A stretch of 12,370 nt of DNA from Actinomycetota bacterium (GCA_030839005.1 JAUZEM010000290.1:1-12370), one strand, 5' to 3'. Numbered from the stretch's first letter, positions 1 to 6,350 are shown. The notes: a model not told the origin generated them from the letters alone. Made by a program: numbers and translations.

Positions 1-1600
1 ACCTCGGGTACGCGTCGGCGGGATCGGTGAGAACGTTCACCAGCGACACGCCCGGCGTCGCGAAGGCGCGGTCGAGCGCGGGACCGATTTCGCCCGGCTC
101 GTCGACGAGCTCGCCGTGGCCACCGAGTGCCTCGATCACCTTGTCGTAGCGGATACCGGGCGACAGCTCGGCCACGACGTCGTAGCCGAACAGTGCGTGC
201 ATCGGGTGTTTCTCCAACCCCCAGATGCCGTTGTTGCCGACGATCGCGGTGACGTTCACGCGGTGCCGCACCAGCGATTCGAAGTCGCCGAGCGCGAACC
301 CGATCGCTCCGTCGCCCAGCAGCAGGACGACCTGGCGCCCGGGGTGCGCGATTCCCGCCGCGAGCGCGTAACCCGGCCCCATGCCGAGGCATCCGTAGGG
401 CCCGGGGTCGAGAAAGGTCCCTGGCTGATAGCTCTGGACCAGCTTGCCCGCGTACGACACGAAGTCGCCTCCGTCGCCGATCACGATCGCGTCGCGATCG
501 AGCCGCTTCGCGAGCTCGCCGTAGATCCGCGCCGGCTTGATCGGCGCGGTGTCGGCCTCGAGCGCCGGGAGCTCGGCCGCGCGCTGCGCCTGCTCCTGGG
601 CGCGGAGCCGCGCGATCCAGTCGTCGTGCGCGCCGGGCCGCGCTCCGGCAACGGTGAGTGCGACGAACGTGGCCGCGAGATCGCCGGCCGTGGACGCGGC
701 AAGCGCCGCGTGCGATGCGATCTCGCTTGCCGCATCGCACAGATGCACCACGAGCGCGTCACCGAAACGGCCGAATCCGAGCCGGAAATCGAGCGGCGTT
801 CCCGCCACGAGCACGAGATCGGCCTCCCGCAACGCAATCGAGCGGGACCGCGAGAACGCGAGCTCGTGATCGGCGGGCAGCGTGCCGCGTCCCATTCCAT
901 TCACGAACACCGGCACCCGCGCGCCCTCGGCGAACGCCCGCATCGGATCCTCCGCATGGGCCCAGTAGACGTCGCCGCCCGCGACGAGAACCGGCCGCTC
1001 CGAAGCGCCGACCAACGCGGCCACGCGCGCGATGGCGTCGGGGTCGGGCGCGGCGCCGCGGAACGACTGCTCGTCTCCGACCGGCGGCACTTCGATCGAT
1101 CCCGGTCCGAACGCATCGAGCGGGATGTCGACGAACGCCGGACCGCGGTGGGGCGTGCGCGCGGCTCGGCACGCGGCATCCGTGTCGGCGACGATGGAAG
1201 CCGCCGACGTCGCGGTGGCAGCCGTCTTCGTGACCGGCGCCACGATCGGTATGTGGTCGAGCTCCTGCAAGGAACCCGCACCCCATCGCGCCTGGGGCGC
1301 GCGCCCCGCCAGCACGACGAGCGGCGAGCCGTTCATGCGCGCCGCAGTGAGCGCGCTCACGCCGTTCGTCACTCCCGGGCCCGCGGTCAACGCCGCGCAG
1401 CCCAGCCGCCGCGTCACCTTTGCGAAACCCTCCGCCGCGAATGTCGCGCTCTGCTCGTGCCGCACATCGACGAGCCGGAGATCGGCCTGCACCGCGCCGT
1501 CGTAGAGCACGAAGAGATGCCCGCCCGAGAGCGTGAAGACGACATCGACGCCGTGCCGCTGCAACATCTCGACCGCGAGCCGGCCGCCGTGCGCCTCCAC
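1..1600 (-). CDS. ilvG: Acetolactate synthase-like ThDP-dependent enzyme (IlvG type), 3' end cut by window
   Basis: This gene was translated by hand on the minus strand; 533 codons are visible before the window edge. The N-terminal ThDP-pyrimidine domain has TLSGGHLF near residues 23-30 and RHEQSAT, in which E49 is the usual cofactor-activating glutamate. The C-terminal ThDP-binding motif is GDG (429-431), 24 residues, then NN (456-457), followed by GIWGLEKHPM. The text ends in TDPADAYPR, which in mycobacterial IlvG as I recall it lies only a few residues before the C-terminus, so little is missing. GTG at 1600 is chosen because the family-typical HGGRLAVEML follows directly; it lies 6 bases after the upstream hydrolase stop and in the same frame, so the two are probably co-transcribed. 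Family members condense or decarboxylate 2-oxoacids in the cytoplasm. No small regulatory subunit gene (ilvN) is in the window, so a true branched-chain amino acid role is unproven; another 2-oxoacid carboligase or decarboxylase is possible. Confidence 0.9.
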   Translation of the reverse strand, partial: MEAHGGRLAVEMLQRHGVDVVFTLSGGHLFVLYDGAVQADLRLVDVRHEQSATFAAEGFAKVTRRLGCAALTAGPGVTNGVSALTAARMNGSPLVVLAGRAPQARWGAGSLQELDHIPIVAPVTKTAATATSAASIVADTDAACRAARTPHRGPAFVDIPLDAFGPGSIEVPPVGDEQSFRGAAPDPDAIARVAALVGASERPVLVAGGDVYWAHAEDPMRAFAEGARVPVFVNGMGRGTLPADHELAFSRSRSIALREADLVLVAGTPLDFRLGFGRFGDALVVHLCDAASEIASHAALAASTAGDLAATFVALTVAGARPGAHDDWIARLRAQEQAQRAAELPALEADTAPIKPARIYGELAKRLDRDAIVIGDGGDFVSYAGKLVQSYQPGTFLDPGPYGCLGMGPGYALAAGIAHPGRQVVLLLGDGAIGFALGDFESLVRHRVNVTAIVGNNGIWGLEKHPMHALFGYDVVAELSPGIRYDKVIEALGGHGELVDEPGEIGPALDRAFATPGVSLVNVLTDPADAYPR

Positions 1601-1606
1601 GACCCG

Positions 1607-2434
1607 TTACTTGGTCGGCGCGGGGACCGACGCGAGGAATCGAGAGAGCGCGTCGATCCACGCTCCGGGATTCTCGAACTGCGGCGAGTGCCCGGCGTCG
1701 GGGATGATCACGAGCTGCGCGCCCTCGATCACATCGGCCATCTCGCGCGAGGCCGCGACGAACGGCGCGTCCTGCGATCCGACGAGCACGAGCATCGGGA
1801 AGCGAACCGCCGCGGCGAGCGCGGCGAGGTCGTCGGGCTGGTACGCGAGTGCGACCGCCATCGCGCCCCACATGACCTCCGACAGGTCGGCCCACTTGCG
1901 ATCCTGGAACGCGCGATAACCCGGACGATCGGCGAGCTCGCGCTGATACGCGGGCGTCTCTAGGACCTGCACCAGATCGAGCAGCTCCTTCAGCGCGTCC
2001 TTGCCGCGGGTGAACGCGATTTCGGCCGCGGCGTCCATGAGTGCGGGATCGAAGCCGGGAATCGGGCCCGCGGAGGTGTCCATCATCACGAGCGCCTCGA
2101 CCCGTTCCGGCGCGCGCAACGGGATCTGGCGGCCGACCATCCCGCCCATCGAGTGACCGAGCAGTCGGAACCGTTCGAGCCCGACCGCGTCGGCCACCTC
2201 CAAGATGTCGGTCGCCAGCCGGTCGATCGAATAGGCGGTGCGATCTCGGGGCTTGTCGCTGGCGCCGTGACCGCGATGATCGAAGATGACGACGGTGTAA
2301 TCGCGCGCCAGCGCGGAAACATGGTCGGAGAAGTCCTCCTTGGCCCCGCCGAGACCGTGCACGAGGAGCAAGCCCGGGCCGTCACCCGCCACCTCGACCG
2401 CCAGGCCGACCCCGTCGCTCGTCGTGATCCTCAT
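1607..2434 (-). CDS. Alpha/beta-fold hydrolase
   Basis: This is a 275-residue single-domain cytoplasmic alpha/beta hydrolase with no signal peptide. Residues are counted from the ATG at 2434. The HGLGG oxyanion-side loop is at about 26-30, FDHRGHGAS at about 51-59, the nucleophile elbow GHSMGG carries Ser95, the acid is probably Asp222 in VGSQDAPF, and the catalytic His249 is in GHSPQFENP. The full triad and normal length suggest an active hydrolase, esterase or C-C hydrolase; the substrate cannot be read from the sequence. I prefer ATG 2434 because MRITTSDGV begins the first beta-strand as in relatives. An in-frame GTG at 2470 would add 12 residues without family support, and neither start has a strong Shine-Dalgarno. 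The gene is directly upstream of the IlvG-like gene (6-base gap) and likely shares its transcript. The pairing recalls MenD/MenH (ThDP enzyme plus alpha/beta hydrolase), but that is only an analogy. Confidence 0.9.
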   Translation of the reverse strand: MRITTSDGVGLAVEVAGDGPGLLLVHGLGGAKEDFSDHVSALARDYTVVIFDHRGHGASDKPRDRTAYSIDRLATDILEVADAVGLERFRLLGHSMGGMVGRQIPLRAPERVEALVMMDTSAGPIPGFDPALMDAAAEIAFTRGKDALKELLDLVQVLETPAYQRELADRPGYRAFQDRKWADLSEVMWGAMAVALAYQPDDLAALAAAVRFPMLVLVGSQDAPFVAASREMADVIEGAQLVIIPDAGHSPQFENPGAWIDALSRFLASVPAPTK

Positions 2435-2518
2435 GCCCCATGGTCGCCCGAAAGCACCAGATCGCGCCACCCCACCGTCGTTTCCCTCAGTCGCCGTTCG
2501 GGTCTTTTTTTGTGTTTA

Positions 2519-2566
2519 TGGGTCGACTCCACGCTCCGCTCCCTCCGGTCGCTGCGCTGTCGTCTC
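2519..2566. repeat. Dispersed ~48-bp intergenic repeat, copy A
   Basis: It begins TGGGTCGACTCCACGCTCC and ends CGCTGTCGTCTC. It matches 5169-5217 base for base except for one extra C in the other copy. This copy lies between the divergent 5' ends of the hydrolase and flippase-like genes, preceded by a T7 run (2505-2511). Inside it CGCTCCGCT and CGCTGCGCT form an 18-base-spaced direct repeat; I find no stable hairpin. Because it is open in the downstream gene's frame, automatic callers could wrongly extend that gene back to 2440. Confidence 0.85.
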
Positions 2567-2570
2567 CCTC

Positions 2571-2576
2571 TAGGAT
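2571..2576 (+). promoter_or_regulatory. Candidate -10 box TAGGAT before the flippase-like gene
   Basis: TAGGAT fits the actinobacterial TANNNT -10 consensus and lies 7 bases before ATG 2584 (4 before GTG 2581), so transcription could begin at or near the start codon. The same bases include AGGA (2572-2575), which could instead be a Shine-Dalgarno 8 bases before the ATG; the sequence alone cannot separate the two. No convincing -35 is seen. Confidence 0.35.
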
Positions 2577-2583
2577 CAGAGTG

Positions 2584-3579
2584 ATGTCGGAGGCTGACCC
2601 GCTCGTTCGCCGCCCCGGGTCGATGTGGAAGCTCGCGCTGCGGATCGTGGTGAGTGGGGCGCTCCTCGCGCTCGTCGTGTCCAAGGCATCGAGCGTCGAC
2701 GACGCCATCCCCGACCAGCACGGCGCGCTCACGATCTCCCTGCTCGTCGCCGCCGTTCTCACCGCCCTGGTAGGTGTCGTCCTCTCGGCCTGGCGCTGGC
2801 AGCGGGTGTTGCTGTTGTTCGACGTGCGGGTGCGCGTACCCGCCCTCTTTTCCCACTACGTCGTCGGCCTCCTCGTCGGCAACGTGCTGCCGTCGACCAT
2901 CGGCGGCGACGTCGTCCGTATCGCCCGGGCCTCGAACACGGTCGGCTCGTCCAAGGTGTCATTTGCCTCGGTGGTGCTCGAACGGCTCACTGGGTTCGTC
3001 GCGCTGCCCCTCCTCGTGTTCGCGGGCTTCGCCATCCGCCCGTCGTTGATCCACCACGCGAACGCATGGGTCGCGTTGCTGGTCGCGGTGTCGACACTCG
3101 TCGTGCTGACCCTCATCTTGTTCGTCGCCGGTCATCCGCGCCTCGCCGGTCGGTACGCGGGAAAGGAGAGCTGGGCGCGATTCATCGGCGAGGTGCACCT
3201 CGGGGTCGAGCGCCTGCGCCGCGACCCGCGCCAGATCGTGCCCGTGCTCGGTACCTCGCTCATCTACCAGAGCTCGCAAGTCTTGATGTTCGGACTGATC
3301 TTCCGCGCCCTCGATCTCCCCGTTCCGATCGCAGCCGTGATCGCATTCGCGCCGGCCGTGTTGATGCTCCAAGTACTGCCGATCACCTTCAGCGGGCTCG
3401 GAGTGCGCGAAGGCGCGTTGGTACTGTTCCTGCACTCGTTTCACGTCAGCAACGCGCAGGGACTCGCCGCGGGCCTTTTGTGGTGGGGATGCATGATCGT
3501 CGTCAGCATGCTCGGAGCGCCGGCGTTCGCCGTCGGAAATCGACCTCGCTCCACCACCGCCGCGCGGGAACACGTGTGA
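2584..3579 (+). CDS. Lysylphosphatidylglycerol synthase TM-region / flippase-like integral membrane protein
   Basis: This 331-residue protein belongs to the LPG_synthase_TM / UPF0104 family. Hydrophobic spans are visible at about 17-33, 48-68, 87-101, 125-150, 161-183, 217-240, 245-266 and 290-316. Family signatures are LPSTIGGDVVR (102-112), VLERLTG (131-137) and FSGLGVREGA (269-278). The cytosolic aminoacyltransferase domain of full MprF is absent, so this is the stand-alone membrane form, usually assigned to lipid or polyprenyl-linked glycolipid translocation in the cytoplasmic membrane. ATG 2584 is chosen (GTG 2581 is adjacent) because the frame upstream runs through an intergenic repeat and reads unlike the family; AGGA at 2572-2575 could serve as ribosome site. 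The stop overlaps the start of the PAP2-like gene in GTGA, so the two are translationally coupled and probably act on the same lipid. The substrate is unknown. Confidence 0.88.
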   Translation: MSEADPLVRRPGSMWKLALRIVVSGALLALVVSKASSVDDAIPDQHGALTISLLVAAVLTALVGVVLSAWRWQRVLLLFDVRVRVPALFSHYVVGLLVGNVLPSTIGGDVVRIARASNTVGSSKVSFASVVLERLTGFVALPLLVFAGFAIRPSLIHHANAWVALLVAVSTLVVLTLILFVAGHPRLAGRYAGKESWARFIGEVHLGVERLRRDPRQIVPVLGTSLIYQSSQVLMFGLIFRALDLPVPIAAVIAFAPAVLMLQVLPITFSGLGVREGALVLFLHSFHVSNAQGLAAGLLWWGCMIVVSMLGAPAFAVGNRPRSTTAAREHV

Positions 3580-4376
3580 GCACCCGCGTGCAAGGCCGGC
3601 CGAGGCTCGCAGGTGGACGCGTCCTCTCCGACGGGCACGTCCTCTACTGGTGGGCGGAGCTGCTCGCGATTCTGGTCTTCTACGTCGCGTACTCGGCGGT
3701 CCGCAATATTCACGGCGGCGCACAAGCACCGCCGCACGCGTTCGACCACGCGCGCCAGATCATGTCGCTCGAGCGTCATCTCGGGATCTACCACGAACAG
3801 ACAATCCAGCAGTGGGCCCTGCATTTCCGCCCACTCATCCTCTTCGGCAACTACTTCTACGGCTCGTTCCACTTCATCGTCACGGCCTTCGCGGGCATCT
3901 TTCTCTACCGGAGGTACGCCGACGACTACCCGCGCTTTCGCAACACGCTCGCTATCACTACCGCCGTCGCGCTGATCGGCTTCACGCTGTACCCGCTCGC
4001 GCCGCCGAGGATGTTCCCGGGCTTCGTCGACACGCTGCTGAAGGACCCGGCGTTCTGGTCGTTCAGCTCCGGCGGCATGCAGAACGTCTCGAATCAGTAC
4101 GCGGCGATGCCAAGCGTCCACATCGCATGGGCTACATGGTGCGCACTGGCACTCGGACCGCGCTTGAAGAACCGCACCGCCGCAACCTTGGCGTGGTGCT
4201 ACCCGCTCGTCACATTGGTGGTGATCGTCATCACCGCGAATCACTACATCCTCGACGCAGTCGCCGGTGTCGTGCTCCTCGGCATCGGGTGGGTCGCGGC
4301 GAACCGCCTGACGCGCGCCGGTCGGGCATCGTCAGCGCGCGGAGGGAGTGAGTCGCCCGCCCACCGGGTGGCCTAG
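3576..4376 (+). CDS. PAP2 superfamily membrane protein (AUR1/inositol-phosphorylceramide-synthase-like, PAP2_3 type)
   Basis: This 266-residue polytopic membrane protein has spans at about 25-41, 86-110, 124-141, 182-194, 206-220 and 225-242. The phosphatase/transferase signatures are MPSVHIAW (178-185, catalytic-type His182) and NHYILDAVAG (222-231, His223 and Asp227), with YPLAPPRMFP (139-148) and LERHLGIYHE (65-74), all typical of the AUR1-like PAP2 branch. Such proteins hydrolyse lipid phosphates or transfer phospho-head groups such as inositol phosphate at the membrane. The start is GTG 3576, overlapping the upstream TGA by 4 bases; an open frame continues much further upstream but only as a shadow of the flippase-like gene. 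The tail after residue 245 is Ser/Arg/Ala-rich and looks unstructured. The coupling suggests one transcript and a shared lipid substrate; whether it is a phosphatase or a transferase cannot be told. Confidence 0.87.
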   Translation: MSTRVQGRPRLAGGRVLSDGHVLYWWAELLAILVFYVAYSAVRNIHGGAQAPPHAFDHARQIMSLERHLGIYHEQTIQQWALHFRPLILFGNYFYGSFHFIVTAFAGIFLYRRYADDYPRFRNTLAITTAVALIGFTLYPLAPPRMFPGFVDTLLKDPAFWSFSSGGMQNVSNQYAAMPSVHIAWATWCALALGPRLKNRTAATLAWCYPLVTLVVIVITANHYILDAVAGVVLLGIGWVAANRLTRAGRASSARGGSESPAHRVA

Positions 4377-4379
4377 CCT
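4374..4379 (+). promoter_or_regulatory. Candidate -10 box TAGCCT before the VOC gene
   Basis: TAGCCT fits TANNNT and lies 9 bases before GTG 4389, with no Shine-Dalgarno in between, consistent with a leaderless message. Its first three bases are the stop codon of the PAP2-like gene, so the TA comes free and the match is weaker evidence than it looks. No clear -35 is seen. Confidence 0.25.
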
Positions 4380-4388
4380 GCCCGGCTC

Positions 4389-5153
4389 GTGACCGACCGA
4401 TACGACCTCGACCACGTCGCGCTCGCTGCGACCGACACCTCGTCCGCACTGCGTTTCCTCACCGGCGACCTCGGCGGGACCATCCTCTTCGGCGGCCAGG
4501 CGATCGGGTTTCGTCCGATGCAGGTGTGGCTCGGCTCTCGCGAGGGCGACGGCATGCCGGTCGAGTTGCTCGAGCCGTGGGCGATCGAGCAGAACGACTT
4601 CCTCGCGCGTTTCGTCGCCCGTCACGGCGCCGGACCCCATCACCTGACGTTCAAGATCCCCGATCTCGCCGAGGGGCTCGCACGAGTGCGCGGCGCGGGC
4701 TTCCACCCAGTGAACATCGACGTGTCGGATCCAGAATGGAAAGAGGCCTTCTTGATGCCCCGCGAAGCTCACGGCACCGTCGTGCAGCTCGCGGAATCAC
4801 ACGGGCATCCCGAGACGCGTGCGGAGCTCCTCACCTACGTGGCCGCGCACGGCGCCGACATGCACCCGCGCTGGTGGACGGAGCCGCCGCGCGCCACTGG
4901 GCACGGAACCTTGCGGCGCGTGGTGCTGCGAACGCCATCGCTGCCCTCCGCGCTCGGCTTCTTTGCCGGCATCCTGCAGGGCGACGTCGAGTACGAGACG
5001 CCGACGTCGGCCGACCTCGTGTGGCCGCGCGGCGCGCGCATCCGTTTGGAGGAGACCGCCGACGCGCTTCCGGGCATCGACCGCCTCGAGGTCATCGGCC
5101 TGAACGAGGAACGAACCGTGATCGGGACCCGCTTCACCCCCGTTACCGAATAA
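4389..5153 (+). CDS. VOC-family (glyoxalase/bleomycin-resistance fold) protein, two-domain
   Basis: This 254-residue cytoplasmic protein starts at GTG 4389, 12 bases after the PAP2-like stop and without a ribosome site. The N-terminal VOC module (about 6-136) has DHVALAATD (His9), the strand MPVELLEP (Glu59), GPHHLTFKIPD (His84/85) and GTVVQLAES at the position where the last metal ligand is normally Glu; here it reads Gln133. The second half (about 174-240) begins LRRVVLRTPSLPSALGFF like another VOC module but has none of the usual His/Glu ligands, so it is probably structural. Relatives include methylmalonyl-CoA epimerase, glyoxalase I, extradiol dioxygenases and resistance proteins; I cannot choose among them. 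It lies just behind the lipid-type pair, but a functional link is not shown. Confidence 0.82.
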   Translation: MTDRYDLDHVALAATDTSSALRFLTGDLGGTILFGGQAIGFRPMQVWLGSREGDGMPVELLEPWAIEQNDFLARFVARHGAGPHHLTFKIPDLAEGLARVRGAGFHPVNIDVSDPEWKEAFLMPREAHGTVVQLAESHGHPETRAELLTYVAAHGADMHPRWWTEPPRATGHGTLRRVVLRTPSLPSALGFFAGILQGDVEYETPTSADLVWPRGARIRLEETADALPGIDRLEVIGLNEERTVIGTRFTPVTE

Positions 5154-5168
5154 CTGTTGGCTACTTTC

Positions 5169-5217
5169 TGGGTCGACTCCACGCTCCGCTCCCCTCCGGT
5201 CGCTGCGCTGTCGTCTC
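5169..5217. repeat. Dispersed ~48-bp intergenic repeat, copy B
   Basis: This is the second copy of the element at 2519-2566, same orientation, differing by one added C (CCCC for CCC). It fills most of the 67-base gap between the converging VOC and lysR genes, ending 3 bases before the lysR stop. Copy A sits between divergent 5' ends, so the repeat is not tied to one kind of promoter or terminator position. Confidence 0.85.
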
Positions 5218-5220
5218 GCT

Positions 5221-6129
5221 TCATGCGCTGCGCTCGGCGGGCGGCCGGCGCTCGTCGCGCACGATCCTGCGTACCGCATCGTGCACCGCCTGGTCGGCGA
5301 GCGAGAGCTGCACGCCGCGCGCGGTGACGACCGCGAGGCGACGCGGGGGCATGCGCGCGATCCGCATCTGGCGCAAACCCGCGTGATCATGCGCCACCGC
5401 CGTCTCCGGCAGGATCGACACACCTGCACCCGCGGCGACGAGGTCGGCGATGAGCCGTACGCCCTCGACCTCGATGGGCACACGCAGCTCGACGCGCTCG
5501 GCCCGCGCCGCGGTTTCGACCTCGTCGCGCAACGGGTTACCCGCGGGCGGGAGGATGAGCGTCTCGGTCGCGAGCTCGGCCAACGCGATCGGCTCGCGAC
5601 CGCGCAGATGCCGCGACGACGGAACGAGCGCGACGAGGTCTTCGTCGCGAAGGTGTTCGACGTGCAGCCGCGGATCGCTCACCGGCTCGGTGACGACCGC
5701 GCACGCGAGCTGGCGCTCCGCGACCTCGCCGGCGAGTCGCTCCGACGCACCTTCGGTGAGCCGCAGCGACACGCCCGGCGCACTCTTGCGCATCTCGGCC
5801 ACGACCATCGGCACGAGCAAGCGGCTGACCGTGCCGACGACGCCCAGGGTTGCGTGCCCGGTCTCGAGACCCTGCAACATCGACAAGTCCTTGTGCAGCG
5901 CCTCGATCTCACTGCGAATCGCCCGGGCCCGTTCGATCACCCGAACGCCGAACTCGGTCGGAACCGTGACCCGCCGGCCCCGGACCAGGAGCTGGACGCC
6001 CAGCTCGGCTTCGAGCTGGCGGACATGCTCCGACACATTGGACTGGACGGTGTGCAGCCGATCGGCCGCGGTCGTGAAGCTGCCCGCCTCGGCGACGGCC
6101 AGGAACGCCTCCAGCTGGCGAATGTCCAT
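5221..6129 (-). CDS. LysR-family transcriptional regulator
   Basis: This is a 302-residue LTTR of normal length. The winged-helix DNA-binding domain fills residues 1-60: MDIRQLEAFLAVAEAGSFTT, AADRLHTVQSNVSEHVRQLE, then the wing VQLLVRGRRVTVPTEFG. A linker helix (about 64-88) leads to the effector domain (about 91-295), where GHATLGVVG opens the first strand and DLVAAGAGVSILPE (about 230-243) closes the sensor fold. The ATG at 6129 is supported by a strong Shine-Dalgarno, GGAGGAGG (plus-strand 6136-6143), 6 bases upstream; the open frame beyond it to 6402 is intergenic. The gene is divergent from the whiB-like gene across 217 bases rich in short palindromes, the usual place for an LTTR to bind and to control itself and its neighbour. 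The inducer is unknown. Confidence 0.93.
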   Translation of the reverse strand: MDIRQLEAFLAVAEAGSFTTAADRLHTVQSNVSEHVRQLEAELGVQLLVRGRRVTVPTEFGVRVIERARAIRSEIEALHKDLSMLQGLETGHATLGVVGTVSRLLVPMVVAEMRKSAPGVSLRLTEGASERLAGEVAERQLACAVVTEPVSDPRLHVEHLRDEDLVALVPSSRHLRGREPIALAELATETLILPPAGNPLRDEVETAARAERVELRVPIEVEGVRLIADLVAAGAGVSILPETAVAHDHAGLRQMRIARMPPRRLAVVTARGVQLSLADQAVHDAVRRIVRDERRPPAERSA

Positions 6130-6263
6130 GCGAGTCCTCCTCCGGGCGCGCCGCCGGTCAGAGCGCCTGTACAGGGCGCCAGGGCCGATGCATCGCCAAT
6201 ACCGATCGATACTATCGTTCCCACGTCTTTGACAGATGGTCTTGTGATCGACTTCACTAGGAG
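6130..6263. promoter_or_regulatory. Divergent lysR-whiB control region with a palindrome cluster
   Basis: Four dyads fall within 54 bases. They are CCTGTACAGG (6166-6175, perfect, extendable to GCGCCTGTACAGG-G-CGC at 6164-6179), CGATGCATCG (6186-6195, perfect), TACCGATCGATA (6200-6211, 10 of 12) and CGATACTATCG (6207-6217, 5-bp arms about one base). These are candidate operators for the LysR protein or another dimeric factor. TTGACA at 6229-6234 is a perfect -35 hexamer facing whiB, but no good -10 follows at 17 bases. On the minus strand TAGTAT (6214-6209) fits TANNNT and could be the lysR -10, overlapping two of the dyads. Confidence 0.5.
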
Positions 6264-6350
6264 ATGTACGACAGGAGCTCGAGGGAGCCGGCGTCCCCCC
6301 GCCCGGCTCCCCGAGCTCCGTCATCCCCGGTCGTGAAGGGGAGCACATGA
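6264..6350 (+). CDS. Possible 28-residue leader ORF overlapping the whiB start
   Basis: ATG 6264 opens a frame of 28 codons (MYDRSSREPASPRPAPRAPS then SPVVKGST) that ends at TGA 6348-6350, so the stop and the whiB ATG share ATGA. It runs through both arms of the leader hairpin, which would let its translation open or close that structure. Against it: AGGAG (6259-6263) touches the ATG with no spacing, the peptide is low-complexity Pro/Ser/Arg, and a short frame in GC-rich DNA is easily chance. If the TTGACA promoter is real, the transcript would begin close to this ATG. I recognise no homologue. Confidence 0.3.
   Translation: MYDRSSREPASPRPAPRAPSSPVVKGST
6274..6346 (+). promoter_or_regulatory. 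Strong stem-loop with a competing anti-Shine-Dalgarno pairing in the whiB leader
   Basis: GGAGCTCG (6274-6281) pairs with CGAGCTCC (6312-6319), and GGGAGCCGG (6283-6291) pairs with CCGGCTCCC (6303-6311). That is 17 base pairs, with one bulged A (6282) and an 11-base C-rich loop. There is no U tract, so it is not a classical intrinsic terminator. GCTCCCC (6306-6312) in the right arm is exactly complementary to GGGGAGC (6338-6344), the whiB ribosome site. CCCC (6325-6328) could also fold onto GGGG (6338-6341). Forming the big stem therefore frees the right arm from the ribosome site, and disrupting it could hide that site. The pairing is seen directly; the switch is inferred. Confidence 0.6.

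Noticed and set aside
759..1895. 378-codon open frame on the minus strand
   Set aside because: It overlaps both real minus-strand genes in another frame and reads as Arg/Gly/Ala-rich low-complexity protein without family motifs.
116..1963. 615-codon open frame on the plus strand
   Set aside because: It is the antisense shadow of the IlvG-like and hydrolase genes: it is Arg/Asp/His-rich with no recognisable domain, while the minus strand gives clear ThDP and alpha/beta-hydrolase motifs.
2501..2516. T7 run as an intrinsic terminator
   Set aside because: There is no GC-rich stem directly before it, and no plus-strand gene ends upstream.
2440..2583. N-terminal extension of the flippase-like gene back to 2440
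   Set aside because: This stretch runs through the T7 run and the dispersed repeat, and its translation is unlike the family; ATG 2584 is better supported.
2625..3575. Upstream extension of the PAP2-like gene
   Set aside because: It is an out-of-frame shadow of the flippase-like gene, Arg-rich and without membrane spans; the true start is the GTGA overlap at 3576.
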